Shown here: piece by piece, positions 56,267-64,000 of the stretch
Position numbering within the stretch: position 1 is the first letter of the stretch
Layout of the letters: the number at the start of each line of letters is the position of its first letter
Source of the DNA: Galaxea fascicularis
Lineage: Eukaryota; Cnidaria; Anthozoa; Scleractinia; Euphylliidae
DNA length: 64,000 nucleotides
Direction: 5' to 3'
Assembly: GCA_948470475.1 (NCBI GenBank)
Contig: OX419338.1
Location: 26,788,006 to 26,852,005, forward strand
Made by a program: the position numbers and the translations under genes
The notes under the pieces: model-generated
Seen by the model: only the letters and a program-made list of their open reading frames with translations
What the model was told of the DNA's origin: nothing
Databases searched by the model: none

Positions 56267-57332
56267 GTCGGGTATGGAACAGGAGGAGAATACGGTGGTT
56301 AGTGCCGTGGATGGCAACGGTCAGAGGCACGACTTTCCCCTCGAATACGTTCGATGGTGCAGCACCACATTTTGGAAAAAATTTATGCTCGATGTGGAAA
56401 AATGGGTCGATCGACTCGTCAAGTTTGCGAACGGGTGCCGTTTTACCGCCATGTCACTGGTCCTTCAGACCCCCGACGTTTTGTTAATCCGCGACGACTG
56501 GGTAGGCCTCCTGCATCTTCGCCGCGGACAAGTTGTCACCATGGTGGCCTTTGGCGATGCCGTGATTCCTCGACCGCAGCACGTGTTTGGTTATCAGGTC
56601 GACGAGATGTTGACGCACATGGCCATGTGTTTTGGACGGGGAATTGCCTTAGCTGGGGACATTCTCGGTCTCTACGTCACCGAACCGACCGCAGTGGTGC
56701 GAGCTTGGTTCTGGAGGCTCTTTGTGGAAACCGCCCCGGACGACCGGCTGGTACAGGAAGCGTGGCAGCCAGGAACTCATCCGGTGGTGAGGAGAGGACT
56801 CGCCTTACTCCACCGCCTCACAGGCGGTGGTTCCTCTGCGGTGCTCGATCGACTCTTGTCTGTGGAAGTGCATTGCACTACCCCAGAGCAAGACGCATTG
56901 GTGACACAATGCAGACGTGCTGTTGGCATCGTGGACGTCGAGCGACCCATGAAGCAACGAGACATTCGAGTACAAAGCCACGCGGGCGAATGGAACTTTA
57001 AGTGGTACAACGTGCCGATCCGATTCGGCGACGAGCGAGTTTACGAAAGACCCGACGAACGACTGCGGTGGCTTGCCATCTGGATCGTGTGCACGTTTTC
57101 GAGTCGCCCAGGATTCGATCGGATTTTACAGCGCACGCCAGATGCCCTGCTTACTGCATTGTTGCCAGCCATTAAACGAGCCTCGAAAAGTTTGGACGAC
57201 AACGATGGCACGCAAACGACCACGGTCGATCGACGGCGACGTTTCCGAGAGCGAACGAGATTACGACGGTCAAAGCGTCAAGCGTCGAAAATACGCAAAG
57301 GAGGAAGACCGAATAGTCTGGCCACTCGATAA
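56265..57332 (+). CDS. Unknown 355-aa protein, first gene of the capsid cluster
   Basis: Start at 56265 (or at the in-frame ATG at 56274). The body has alternating strands and helices without a recognised domain. The last 50 residues are extremely basic (RRRRFRERTRLRRSKRQ), which suggests DNA or RNA contact. The end overlaps the next gene by 128 bases in a different frame, and the basic tail is encoded in this overlap, so the tail may have been created by overprinting. It is the first of four plus-strand genes leading to the protease/scaffold gene. A packaging or capsid-associated role is possible from position. Confidence 0.6.
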   Translation: MSGMEQEENTVVSAVDGNGQRHDFPLEYVRWCSTTFWKKFMLDVEKWVDRLVKFANGCRFTAMSLVLQTPDVLLIRDDWVGLLHLRRGQVVTMVAFGDAVIPRPQHVFGYQVDEMLTHMAMCFGRGIALAGDILGLYVTEPTAVVRAWFWRLFVETAPDDRLVQEAWQPGTHPVVRRGLALLHRLTGGGSSAVLDRLLSVEVHCTTPEQDALVTQCRRAVGIVDVERPMKQRDIRVQSHAGEWNFKWYNVPIRFGDERVYERPDERLRWLAIWIVCTFSSRPGFDRILQRTPDALLTALLPAIKRASKSLDDNDGTQTTTVDRRRRFRERTRLRRSKRQASKIRKGGRPNSLATR

Positions 57333-57873
57333 GTTTGACCTCGCCTACGTCGCTTGGGCTCGTCAACAATTTCCCACGACGGGGTTTTGTATCGATTTCC
57401 GTGCCAAGTGGCTCAAGAGTCAGCACGGATGCCGCGATTGCGAGAAATTCGTCGTTCGTAGGGCCAGCGACATCGACCTCTTGTGCAAGGACGACAACAT
57501 GCGGAAGATGGTATCGGAAGACTTTCCCAGCCAGCTCGACGTCGAAACTCTAGAACACATCGAGTACCTCATGTGTAGCAAACCACACGGGGCCAGTTCG
57601 TTTGGATACTCCAAGACAGATAATGGAACGGTGGAAGTCCTAGCGAAGTTTGAAGAAATCCAGCATCTGGGATGGCCGGAATTCTCTACCCTCTTGGAGA
57701 GGGGTGGTTTTTCTGACCTCACCGTCGACTTGGACGAAAGATCCGTCACTTTAAAATTCTTTCCCGAGCAATCCCAGCCCTTCAACGCCGAAGAAGTGGC
57801 CATTGCTCTAGTGGGTTATTATCTGCGATCGCAGAGTGCCAGTAGTGGTTTTCGGGAGCACGATGCTGTGTAA
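57205..57873 (+). CDS. Unknown 222-aa protein overlapping both neighbours
   Basis: The ATG at 57205 lies inside the preceding gene (overlap 128 bases). The stop at 57871-57873 overlaps the start of the protease gene by 11 bases. The N-terminus is basic (MARKRPR, KRRKYAK), a probable nuclear signal. A C-x2-C (HGCRDCEKF) and another Cys further on are present, but there is no clear zinc finger. Globular, no recognised family. The tight overlap on both sides suggests co-transcription with the protease/scaffold gene. Confidence 0.6.
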   Translation: MARKRPRSIDGDVSESERDYDGQSVKRRKYAKEEDRIVWPLDKFDLAYVAWARQQFPTTGFCIDFRAKWLKSQHGCRDCEKFVVRRASDIDLLCKDDNMRKMVSEDFPSQLDVETLEHIEYLMCSKPHGASSFGYSKTDNGTVEVLAKFEEIQHLGWPEFSTLLERGGFSDLTVDLDERSVTLKFFPEQSQPFNAEEVAIALVGYYLRSQSASSGFREHDAV

Positions 57874-59545
57874 AACTTGCCACGACGAGTTTGATCCCGA
57901 AGTTACCTTGCAGAATGCTCTGGCCGATGCGAGAGACGACGTCTTTTGGGTCAGCATCTTTGCCAATGACATCGGAGCGCCGCCGAAGCATGGAAGCGAC
58001 AAAAAGTACCACCTGACTGCCGAGGCCGTGCGCGAGATGAGCGTCAAAAACATTCCCGTGCGTTACTTTCATTGCAGCGATCCCATCGGGCGCGTCTTAT
58101 TTGGTTGGCACATCCACTGGGCCGACAGACCGACGTTTGCGTGCGCGTGCCTAGCCACCATCGACTCTGCATCTTTCCAGGCGGGAGCACCTGTTCTTCT
58201 CACGGTGGCATGCCAATCAAGTCTGGGTACAGTGACAGGCGTGCCGGACGAGATCTCGATCACTCAGTTAGGAGCGCGCGACGATACCGTTGGTGTGTTT
58301 TGTCGCCGAAAGACACTGAGAGACGTCTTGACGCGTTTCAGATTCTTCTCTGAGAATGTCGCCGAACCTATTAAACAAAACTGCACGAGAGCCAGTAAAC
58401 TCTGCGGTTCATCCATGTCTGGCGAATCGCCCTCTGACACTCCTGCATCGACTGCGGTCGATGCACAGGGAAACGGGTCGACTGTGGAAGTGCCGATAGA
58501 CGAGAACGAAGACGAGGACGAGGGCAAGATGGCAGAGATCGAATCGATCGCAAAGCAAGTCGGAGCCATTCAAGCACAGTTGAACGACCAATCGCAAGCT
58601 TTGAACATCACTCGTGGAATTCTAGAGGAATATGCCGTGAAATCTCTGGCCGAACTGAAGGCGTCGGAAGCGTCGGGCGCAAAAAAGGTTCGCAAAGATG
58701 TGGAACGCATGATCAGAGAAGGCGTGATTCGCCAACCCGACGATCCAAACCAACCGAAAGTCGGTGATGCCTATGCCGTGCAGGAATTGGTGAACTACAA
58801 CATGGGAAACTTTCAAAATGCGCTGAACGAATCATTTGTCGATGCCGTGAACAATATATTATCGCCATTGACGCCGCCGTCCTCGTCCACAGAGTCAGAT
58901 GCTTCTAGTCCGAATGTTTGCGGCATAGGAAACAGCTTGAATGCCGTGAGAGCCTCTGCTTATCGTGTAATAACCACGCGCGGCAACACATCCAGCGACT
59001 TGCAAGTTGCACCGGTCCGATCAGCTCCTCTTCAAAAGAAAAGACAACCAAGCTCCCTGCAAAAGATTCACGAAGTTTTGGCAAAGAGAATGGATCCGAC
59101 GCGGAAGCGACAGCGCTTCCCGGATTCGATGCCTCGAGGCTACGACAGAGAGAACACAGACCACGATGAGGATGTCAACTACAACAAGATTCGCAAGATG
59201 ATCCAGGGTACCATTCAAGAGGAGATGGAGCGATGGGCACCGCGACGCGAATTCACTCTAGACAGAGACGAACGACGCGATCTATTTAAAGGATTTTGTG
59301 ATTTCTACGAGCAACGTAGGCGAGAGCAAGAACAATCTCAGTCAGTGCCGGTCGTTACTCCCAATGCCGGTCCCACTCAGGTTCCAGTGTCTTCTATTCC
59401 CCAAAGCTCTAACCCCCACCAACAACCACCCACTGTCGTTTCACCTGCACAGCCAGTTCCAACTGAAGGAGATGTAGTTCGAGCTAGCGGAGTGTCACTG
59501 CCACGGGAGAAAAGGACTCTAAAGGATTTGGGGATATTTTATTAA
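57863..59545 (+). CDS. Capsid maturation protease and scaffold (assemblin-like, S21 family)
   Basis: A 560-aa protein with the layout of the herpesvirus UL26 protein: an N-terminal protease domain of about 165 residues and a long, low-complexity scaffold. NIPVRYFHCSDPIGRVL carries the likely catalytic H70 (as in the LP-x-N-x-D-H block of assemblins), ACQSSLG the probable Ser (S119 or S120), and ISITQLGARDDTVGVF the block that usually begins with the second His; here it is preceded by Asp-Glu instead. The scaffold part is helical (270-330), Pro/Gln-rich and ends in LKDLGIFY. An in-frame ATG at 58415 could start a scaffold-only product. An AATAAA follows at 59573. It cleaves the scaffold during nuclear capsid maturation. 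Confidence 0.65.
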   Translation: MLCKTCHDEFDPEVTLQNALADARDDVFWVSIFANDIGAPPKHGSDKKYHLTAEAVREMSVKNIPVRYFHCSDPIGRVLFGWHIHWADRPTFACACLATIDSASFQAGAPVLLTVACQSSLGTVTGVPDEISITQLGARDDTVGVFCRRKTLRDVLTRFRFFSENVAEPIKQNCTRASKLCGSSMSGESPSDTPASTAVDAQGNGSTVEVPIDENEDEDEGKMAEIESIAKQVGAIQAQLNDQSQALNITRGILEEYAVKSLAELKASEASGAKKVRKDVERMIREGVIRQPDDPNQPKVGDAYAVQELVNYNMGNFQNALNESFVDAVNNILSPLTPPSSSTESDASSPNVCGIGNSLNAVRASAYRVITTRGNTSSDLQVAPVRSAPLQKKRQPSSLQKIHEVLAKRMDPTRKRQRFPDSMPRGYDRENTDHDEDVNYNKIRKMIQGTIQEEMERWAPRREFTLDRDERRDLFKGFCDFYEQRRREQEQSQSVPVVTPNAGPTQVPVSSIPQSSNPHQQPPTVVSPAQPVPTEGDVVRASGVSLPREKRTLKDLGIFY

Positions 59546-59603
59546 CTGCCTGACGTAGCGTCCATTTGTTTTCAATAAAGTTAGTAGCAACTGACTGCAG
59601 AAA

Positions 59604-60569
59604 ATGGCACTGTCGACGATAGCATACAACGCGCATCTCCATCCATGTTACATTTCACTTCAGGAGCAGGCGTACCAAAACAAGGGTCAGGAAGGGTACG
59701 CGCCCATGACTCTCAAAGGAAGAAAGGTTTTGGAGGGACAAGTCGTCGCTTTACATTCTGACAACTATGGCAATGGTGTTCCTTGTATTGTATACCCGGA
59801 CGCTGCCGGGTTGCCCAAGGATTCTTCTCGCCACGCGCAATGGACGACAGCGAGATGGGCGGTCAATCAACGACAGTATCATCTCGATCAGAATGGCCAG
59901 CCGATGGACTTGACTACCGTACCAGCCGTGCGCCAGCAAGTGCTTCACACGGGATGCGACGAGATCGGTGTGGGAGACCTCTTGTACGTAAGGTTACCGA
60001 CGAATAAGGATGTGGAAGCACAGCGATGTGCCTTGAGAGAGTTATACGGAGGATATGGAAGCCATCGTCAACAGATTCCACCCATGTTTGCAACGTATGC
60101 CGTCAAGCGCGGAACGGTGGATTTTCGAGGACGCGCATTTCAGTACATGGAAAGGTACAAACGGCACCTGACGGGCGACATCGATGGGGACATGGATGGG
60201 GAAGAAGGAACGATTACTCAGATAGAACTATCCAAGATAGCGCGCGTGGCTCGCGTGTTGTCTTTTGTGGGAAAGAACATGAAGCGTGATGGGATAGGAG
60301 ACGAAATATGTCAGTTGGCAGAATCCATCGACTACGATGTTGCTGGAGAGGAGGTCTCGTTGAGAAAATGCCGAGAGTCTAACGTGTTCAAAACGTCGGC
60401 GGGAGTGCAGTTCACGTCGACCTTACTGGCTATTTTGGAGGAGGATGTTTCTGCCATGTACAGACCCAAACCCATCGGCGAAGTTTTACAATCTCTCGAA
60501 CCGGGGGTTGCAAACGAACAACGCATCTTGCCCGGTCATTCGATGTATGTTAAACTGTATCCGCAATAA
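59604..60569 (+). CDS. Possible capsid triplex subunit 2
   Basis: A 321-aa protein directly downstream of the protease/scaffold gene. Herpesvirus triplex 2 proteins (VP23 of herpes simplex, 318 aa) have this size, and in the channel catfish herpesvirus the triplex and protease genes are neighbours. The sequence is compact, without low-complexity parts, zinc sites or membrane spans, as expected for a capsid protein, but I see no diagnostic motif. The assignment therefore rests on size and place only. The stop codon TAA is part of the AATAAA signal at 60565-60570. Confidence 0.4.
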   Translation: MALSTIAYNAHLHPCYISLQEQAYQNKGQEGYAPMTLKGRKVLEGQVVALHSDNYGNGVPCIVYPDAAGLPKDSSRHAQWTTARWAVNQRQYHLDQNGQPMDLTTVPAVRQQVLHTGCDEIGVGDLLYVRLPTNKDVEAQRCALRELYGGYGSHRQQIPPMFATYAVKRGTVDFRGRAFQYMERYKRHLTGDIDGDMDGEEGTITQIELSKIARVARVLSFVGKNMKRDGIGDEICQLAESIDYDVAGEEVSLRKCRESNVFKTSAGVQFTSTLLAILEEDVSAMYRPKPIGEVLQSLEPGVANEQRILPGHSMYVKLYPQ

Positions 60570-60789
60570 AATTCACAAGTGAAAACAAACAAGTCGTCAT
60601 ATTGTTTATATACCTATAGTGCATGTGCATGTGTGTATATAATGGCAAAAACGTTATCATATCAGCCCCTGAAAGAAAATTCTTAAGTATCACACAAAAA
60701 TATTGAAATCCAAAGAAACTAAAAATGATGTCTGATACAGTGAAAATAAAAATAAAAAATGCATTCACATGGGTTACATACATAATACA

Positions 60790-60792
60790 TAC

Positions 60793-60852
<60 letters not shown>

Positions 60853-60858
60853 ATATAT

Positions 60859-60892
<34 letters not shown>

Positions 60893-60908
60893 ATATATAT
60901 ACAATATA

Positions 60909-60957
<49 letters not shown>

Positions 60958-60973
60958 ATATATATATACAATA

Positions 60974-61055
<82 letters not shown>
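60790..61055. repeat. Long (TA)n microsatellite
   Basis: About 265 bases of almost pure TA dinucleotides with regular phase changes (TTATATA, ACAATATA, AGAATATA), giving a higher-order repeat with an arm of roughly 70-75 bases. The open frames through it, which would be poly-Tyr/Ile, are artefacts of composition. It sits between the capsid block and the next gene. No promoter can be read from it with confidence. Confidence 0.85.
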
Positions 61056-61058
<3 letters not shown>

Positions 61059-61251
61059 TGTATTATGTATTTATATATTCGGAATCCTTTTCCACAACGA
61101 TCGTACGGGACTTGGGATCGCCATCCAGTTTGGTCAGGGTGAATGAAATGCATGCAGATTTACATGAAAGGGCAATAACAAACGACATCAATTAAATTCG
61201 CGTGCTTTTATTTTCTTTCCCAAGAAAAACAAAGATCAACACGGCGTCCGT
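61056..61251. other. Intergenic region
   Basis: No gene is seen. A reverse AATAAA at about 61208-61214 serves the minus-strand gene that ends at 61252. Confidence 0.5.
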
Positions 61252-61566
61252 TCAAACAGTAGTCTCTTTTAGTCCTTGGTACAAGTTCAGTGCAATGGCA
61301 TCTTGTCCGTGGGACGTTTTCGGTGTAACGTAGTCTTGGAGGAACTTCATCGTCAACTCCTCGGGCATCTTTGAGTTCATGGGGGGACCAACAGACTGGG
61401 GCTTGGTATTCGCTACGTTTGATTCCTTGGGACTCTTTCCAAATAGGTTGGTTGTCGGTGCTTCCTCAAGACAATGCAGCTCGATCCAGCGTGTGCATCG
61501 TCTCGATCGCTCTCTCATCTCTGTTTCACGGCCCTTCGATCGTCTCAAAGGAAGGCACTCGTTCAT
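61252..61566 (-). CDS. Small protein, unknown
   Basis: A 104-aa protein starting at 61566, with a reverse AATAAA about 40 bases beyond its stop. The N-terminus is basic (LRRSKGRETEMRERSRR); the rest is polar with a Pro/Ser-rich middle. No recognised domain and no close paralogue here. It is accepted because it is an isolated frame with a matching poly(A) signal. A plus-strand AATAAA at 61689 may belong to some other transcript. Confidence 0.45.
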   Translation of the reverse strand: MNECLPLRRSKGRETEMRERSRRCTRWIELHCLEEAPTTNLFGKSPKESNVANTKPQSVGPPMNSKMPEELTMKFLQDYVTPKTSHGQDAIALNLYQGLKETTV

Positions 61567-61751
61567 GTTGTTACCTCTGTCTTTGTTTTAGTGGGTTTAC
61601 TCGACATCACGATTCTTAAAAGAGAGCGTCCCTCAAAATGCCACATATCGCATTTGTCGCGTATGTATGCTTCTGCGTATAAACGTTGAATAAAAAAAAC
61701 ATTTTCAAAAGAAACCATCGCACGTTCCCGTTATTCGTATCTTTATTTGCT

Positions 61752-64000
61752 TCACAAGGCTTTTCGTAAGAACCACAGACATTGGGTCGAATTGTTGCTT
61801 TCCTTGAATAAACTGATCAGACTCTCTGGTCGTCCAAATACAACATCTAAGATGAAATCGGCAGTTCCTTTACTTCGATGCGGAAAAAAAATTGCATCGC
61901 CGAGAACGGTACCCGAACACGAAAACAGATCCAATAGTTCCAAATAATAAATCAAGAAAGATCGCAGAGTCATTTCCGAGTCCTTGCTTCTGTCGATTTC
62001 GACGATGCGTTTGGATTCGAGCTTACACCGCAACGGAAATTTGTGGTTCAAAGATCTTCCGCCTTTATCTATGAATAGAGCTGCAGCCTCGGCAATCTCG
62101 AGGTGATGATCCGCCAACCAGTCGCCCGAATAAGTGATGCCATCTGGAAAGTAGTCACTTACATTTTTACGCTTGTTGAAAGCAATAGATTTCAAATGTT
62201 TCACGTTACGCCTTGCGATGCTGTATAAAGCGAGAGGAACAACCAGAGTCTTTGGTTGGGCAAGGAGACTTCGTAAATGATTCGCATCTTCTGCGTTGGA
62301 CACTGGTGCATTATGCCCGCTGCGTCGCTTTGGGATTCCCATTCCGGGCATGGAACGTACGGCGATGCGCCTCGAATTTTGACTGATCACGTAAGGACGA
62401 CCACCGGAATGCCACGCATGAATGGTGTCCCCTTGGCTCATTGCCGTCACGATGACATTCTCTGGCCTTCTTTTTAGGATCACTCCCTCCACCTCTATCT
62501 CGTCGTCTAACGGAATGTCTAGAGCAACGTTGGTATTCTTCGATGCGCCCGTCATGGCCACGTAGACGTCCCGCGTAGTCTTGTTAGCGGTGGTATGTAG
62601 TCGTAACACGAGTTCAATGGCGCATCGAAGGTTGGAAGCACCGAAAACCTCGAAGGTATCGCTTTCTCTACCCTCGAGTATGGCCAAGGTCACTACACAA
62701 GGGTATTTCTCGGACATCGTATCAGGAGCTACTCCCGGAAAAGCATATGCGCACTTTACCGATTTTTTGTCGTCGCAGACGACTGCCTGCACTTTGCAAT
62801 ACGTCGACACTCCGCCAACGGTGCAGTTGCCTTGGTACTGGTACGATACTTTCGTTTTATATCGCTTCGACGTATCCTGCAGTGAACAGGCAGAAACCTC
62901 TGGACAGACAGAGTCTGGCAGCACCTCCACGGCCTCTACGGGACTTGGCAAATCATGCTCAGGCGACGCAAACTCGGGGGGGCAAGCTGTGAATTCGTTG
63001 ATTGGCAGAGGCGTGTGAATGCCATCTTCCAGTAACAATGAAATGTCATGATGGTGTTCGTCTTGTTCGACGTTCTCCACAATCTCGCTTGGGTCGTTTT
63101 CGTCCTGTTCTTCTTCTTCTTCATCGTCGTCGTTGGTCACCAGACGATCCTCGTTCCTCTCATAATTAGAGGATCGCGGACTAGCGACCCCAAACGACAA
63201 CGGTGCAACGACTTCTGGGCTTGATATGGTCTGTGACTGTGGCATTGGGGCAACATGGGGAGGAGGTCGTAGAGAGGGCGAGTGCATCGCAGTCAAAGAA
63301 GATTGCAAGGGAGGCGACGATGTACAGCGAAGATGAGGCCGACATCCGACATCCGGAAAATCAAGAGGATTCGTCGAGACGACGTTTTTTCCTTGTCCCC
63401 CGCACAGAGAAACCGGCGACGACGACCAAATCATCGATTCCTGTCCCTTGGTTGGTATGCCCGTTGGCGTGAGCGGGGGAGGTGAAACCTCCTTGTCCGA
63501 CTCGAAACAACTGATGAATTGTCTTGGCGTCTGTACGAGTTCTTGTATTGGAGTTTTCTCAGAAGGTAAAAAAGTTGGGGTACTCAGAGGAGGGCTCGAT
63601 GATTCCTCACGTGCAACCGAATGTCTAGAGGAGATCGGTACCGTCGATATTGTTCCTTTGGGTGTCGCTGTAATCGTGTCTTCTTGCATAGTAAGAGACG
63701 TGAGCGGCGTGAAACTCGACCGTGCTCGTTCGCGAGATTCGTTTGCAGTGAAGATGTCAACCAACCAAAGTGGCTCTGCAGTTGCATCTTCCATCGGTTC
63801 GGTCTGTATACCAATATTTGTTGGTGGTGTGGAACTCGGCCTTGGTGGTTCGCGGGTTTCGTTCGAGATAACGTTCTCTGCAGGTAAAGGTGGTTCTTCC
63901 AGATGCCTTGGTCGTTTCGGAGGCAGCAGACATTCGTCCGTTTCCCGAGACACTTCAATCGGAGTTACGGGGGCATATGACGCCTCCGCGGGGCTAAAAC
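61752..64000 (-). CDS. Large Pro/Ser/Thr-rich protein, partial at the window edge
   Basis: The frame is open from the stop at 61752 to the edge of the window, and no ATG in frame lies near its visible 5' part, so the start is outside. At least 748 residues are visible. The N-terminal 290 are low-complexity, rich in Pro, Ser and Thr, followed by an acidic run (DDDEEEEEQDEND). The C-terminal 370 residues are globular: a beta-rich part with KVSYQYQGNCTV and several Cys, a PLDDEIEVEGV-x-LKRR segment, and a helical end. A reverse AATAAAG lies at about 61740-61746. No family recognised; a tegument or regulatory protein is a guess. Confidence 0.6.
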   Translation of the reverse strand, partial: FSPAEASYAPVTPIEVSRETDECLLPPKRPRHLEEPPLPAENVISNETREPPRPSSTPPTNIGIQTEPMEDATAEPLWLVDIFTANESRERARSSFTPLTSLTMQEDTITATPKGTISTVPISSRHSVAREESSSPPLSTPTFLPSEKTPIQELVQTPRQFISCFESDKEVSPPPLTPTGIPTKGQESMIWSSSPVSLCGGQGKNVVSTNPLDFPDVGCRPHLRCTSSPPLQSSLTAMHSPSLRPPPHVAPMPQSQTISSPEVVAPLSFGVASPRSSNYERNEDRLVTNDDDEEEEEQDENDPSEIVENVEQDEHHHDISLLLEDGIHTPLPINEFTACPPEFASPEHDLPSPVEAVEVLPDSVCPEVSACSLQDTSKRYKTKVSYQYQGNCTVGGVSTYCKVQAVVCDDKKSVKCAYAFPGVAPDTMSEKYPCVVTLAILEGRESDTFEVFGASNLRCAIELVLRLHTTANKTTRDVYVAMTGASKNTNVALDIPLDDEIEVEGVILKRRPENVIVTAMSQGDTIHAWHSGGRPYVISQNSRRIAVRSMPGMGIPKRRSGHNAPVSNAEDANHLRSLLAQPKTLVVPLALYSIARRNVKHLKSIAFNKRKNVSDYFPDGITYSGDWLADHHLEIAEAAALFIDKGGRSLNHKFPLRCKLESKRIVEIDRSKDSEMTLRSFLIYYLELLDLFSCSGTVLGDAIFFPHRSKGTADFILDVVFGRPESLISLFKESNNSTQCLWFLRKAL

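Noticed and set aside
60769..61026. Open frame of Tyr/Ile repeats
   Set aside because: It is caused by the TA microsatellite.
61371..61689. Plus-strand gene before the AATAAA at 61689
   Set aside because: The frames here are antisense to the 104-aa gene and show no conserved feature; the signal may be fortuitous.
1..64000. tRNA or rRNA genes
   Set aside because: No cloverleaf-like sequence with A and B boxes and no rRNA-like stretch was seen by eye.

Overview
The window looks like part of a large, mostly intronless double-stranded DNA virus genome of the order Herpesvirales. Two genes carry that call. At 52767-54692 (minus) there is a UL52-like helicase-primase primase with the three archaeo-eukaryotic primase motifs and a C-terminal zinc site. 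At 57863-59545 (plus) there is a protein with the layout of the herpesvirus capsid maturation protease/scaffold, followed by a 321-aa gene in the position of a capsid triplex subunit. The two arms of the genome differ sharply, genes carry eukaryotic TATA boxes and AATAAA/ATTAAA signals, and RING and other zinc-finger families are abundant. This, plus a SINE-like retroposon of a kind I associate with marine invertebrate genomes, makes a mollusc-type herpesvirus (Malacoherpesviridae) the best guess, but the family is inference. An endogenous copy in a host genome is not excluded.

Left accessory part (1 to about 36 kb): multigene families and repeats. From 3 to 10 kb, a module made of a small membrane-protein gene (family A) and an opposed gene of family B is repeated in both orientations with near-identical promoters. 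Several copies are broken, and one copy carries the SINE. From 11.7 to 13 kb lie a Maelstrom-like DEDDh nuclease-fold gene and a GRF zinc-finger gene. From 13 to 17.8 kb a tandem two-gene unit (family C plus family D RING protein with a SUMO-interacting motif) occurs twice. From 18.0 to 19.5 kb are two adjacent perfect inverted repeats. From 19.9 to 29 kb are spliced RING genes, family B and H genes, CARD-like proteins and a CHY zinc-finger protein. From 29.0 to 32.1 kb two long tandem arrays in opposite orientation flank about 1.1 kb of other sequence; this is a candidate replication or recombination region. A 1068-aa Ser/acid-rich protein follows.

Right part (36 to 64 kb): longer, tightly packed and mostly single-copy genes. 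It includes a second Maelstrom-like protein, two SLOG-fold proteins whose motifs are in permuted order, a 1654-aa protein ending in a GIY-YIG-like domain, and the replication/capsid block 52-60.6 kb. In that block four minus-strand genes (52.0-56.3 kb) and four plus-strand genes (56.3-60.6 kb) diverge from a CATG in which both start codons overlap.

The likely working picture is that the right part supplies replication and capsid functions. The left part supplies duplicated, fast-changing host-interaction proteins (ubiquitin/SUMO-directed RING proteins, death-fold-like proteins, small membrane proteins), arranged among repeats that promote recombination and gene conversion. Most proteins here have no family I can recognise, and they are described as such.
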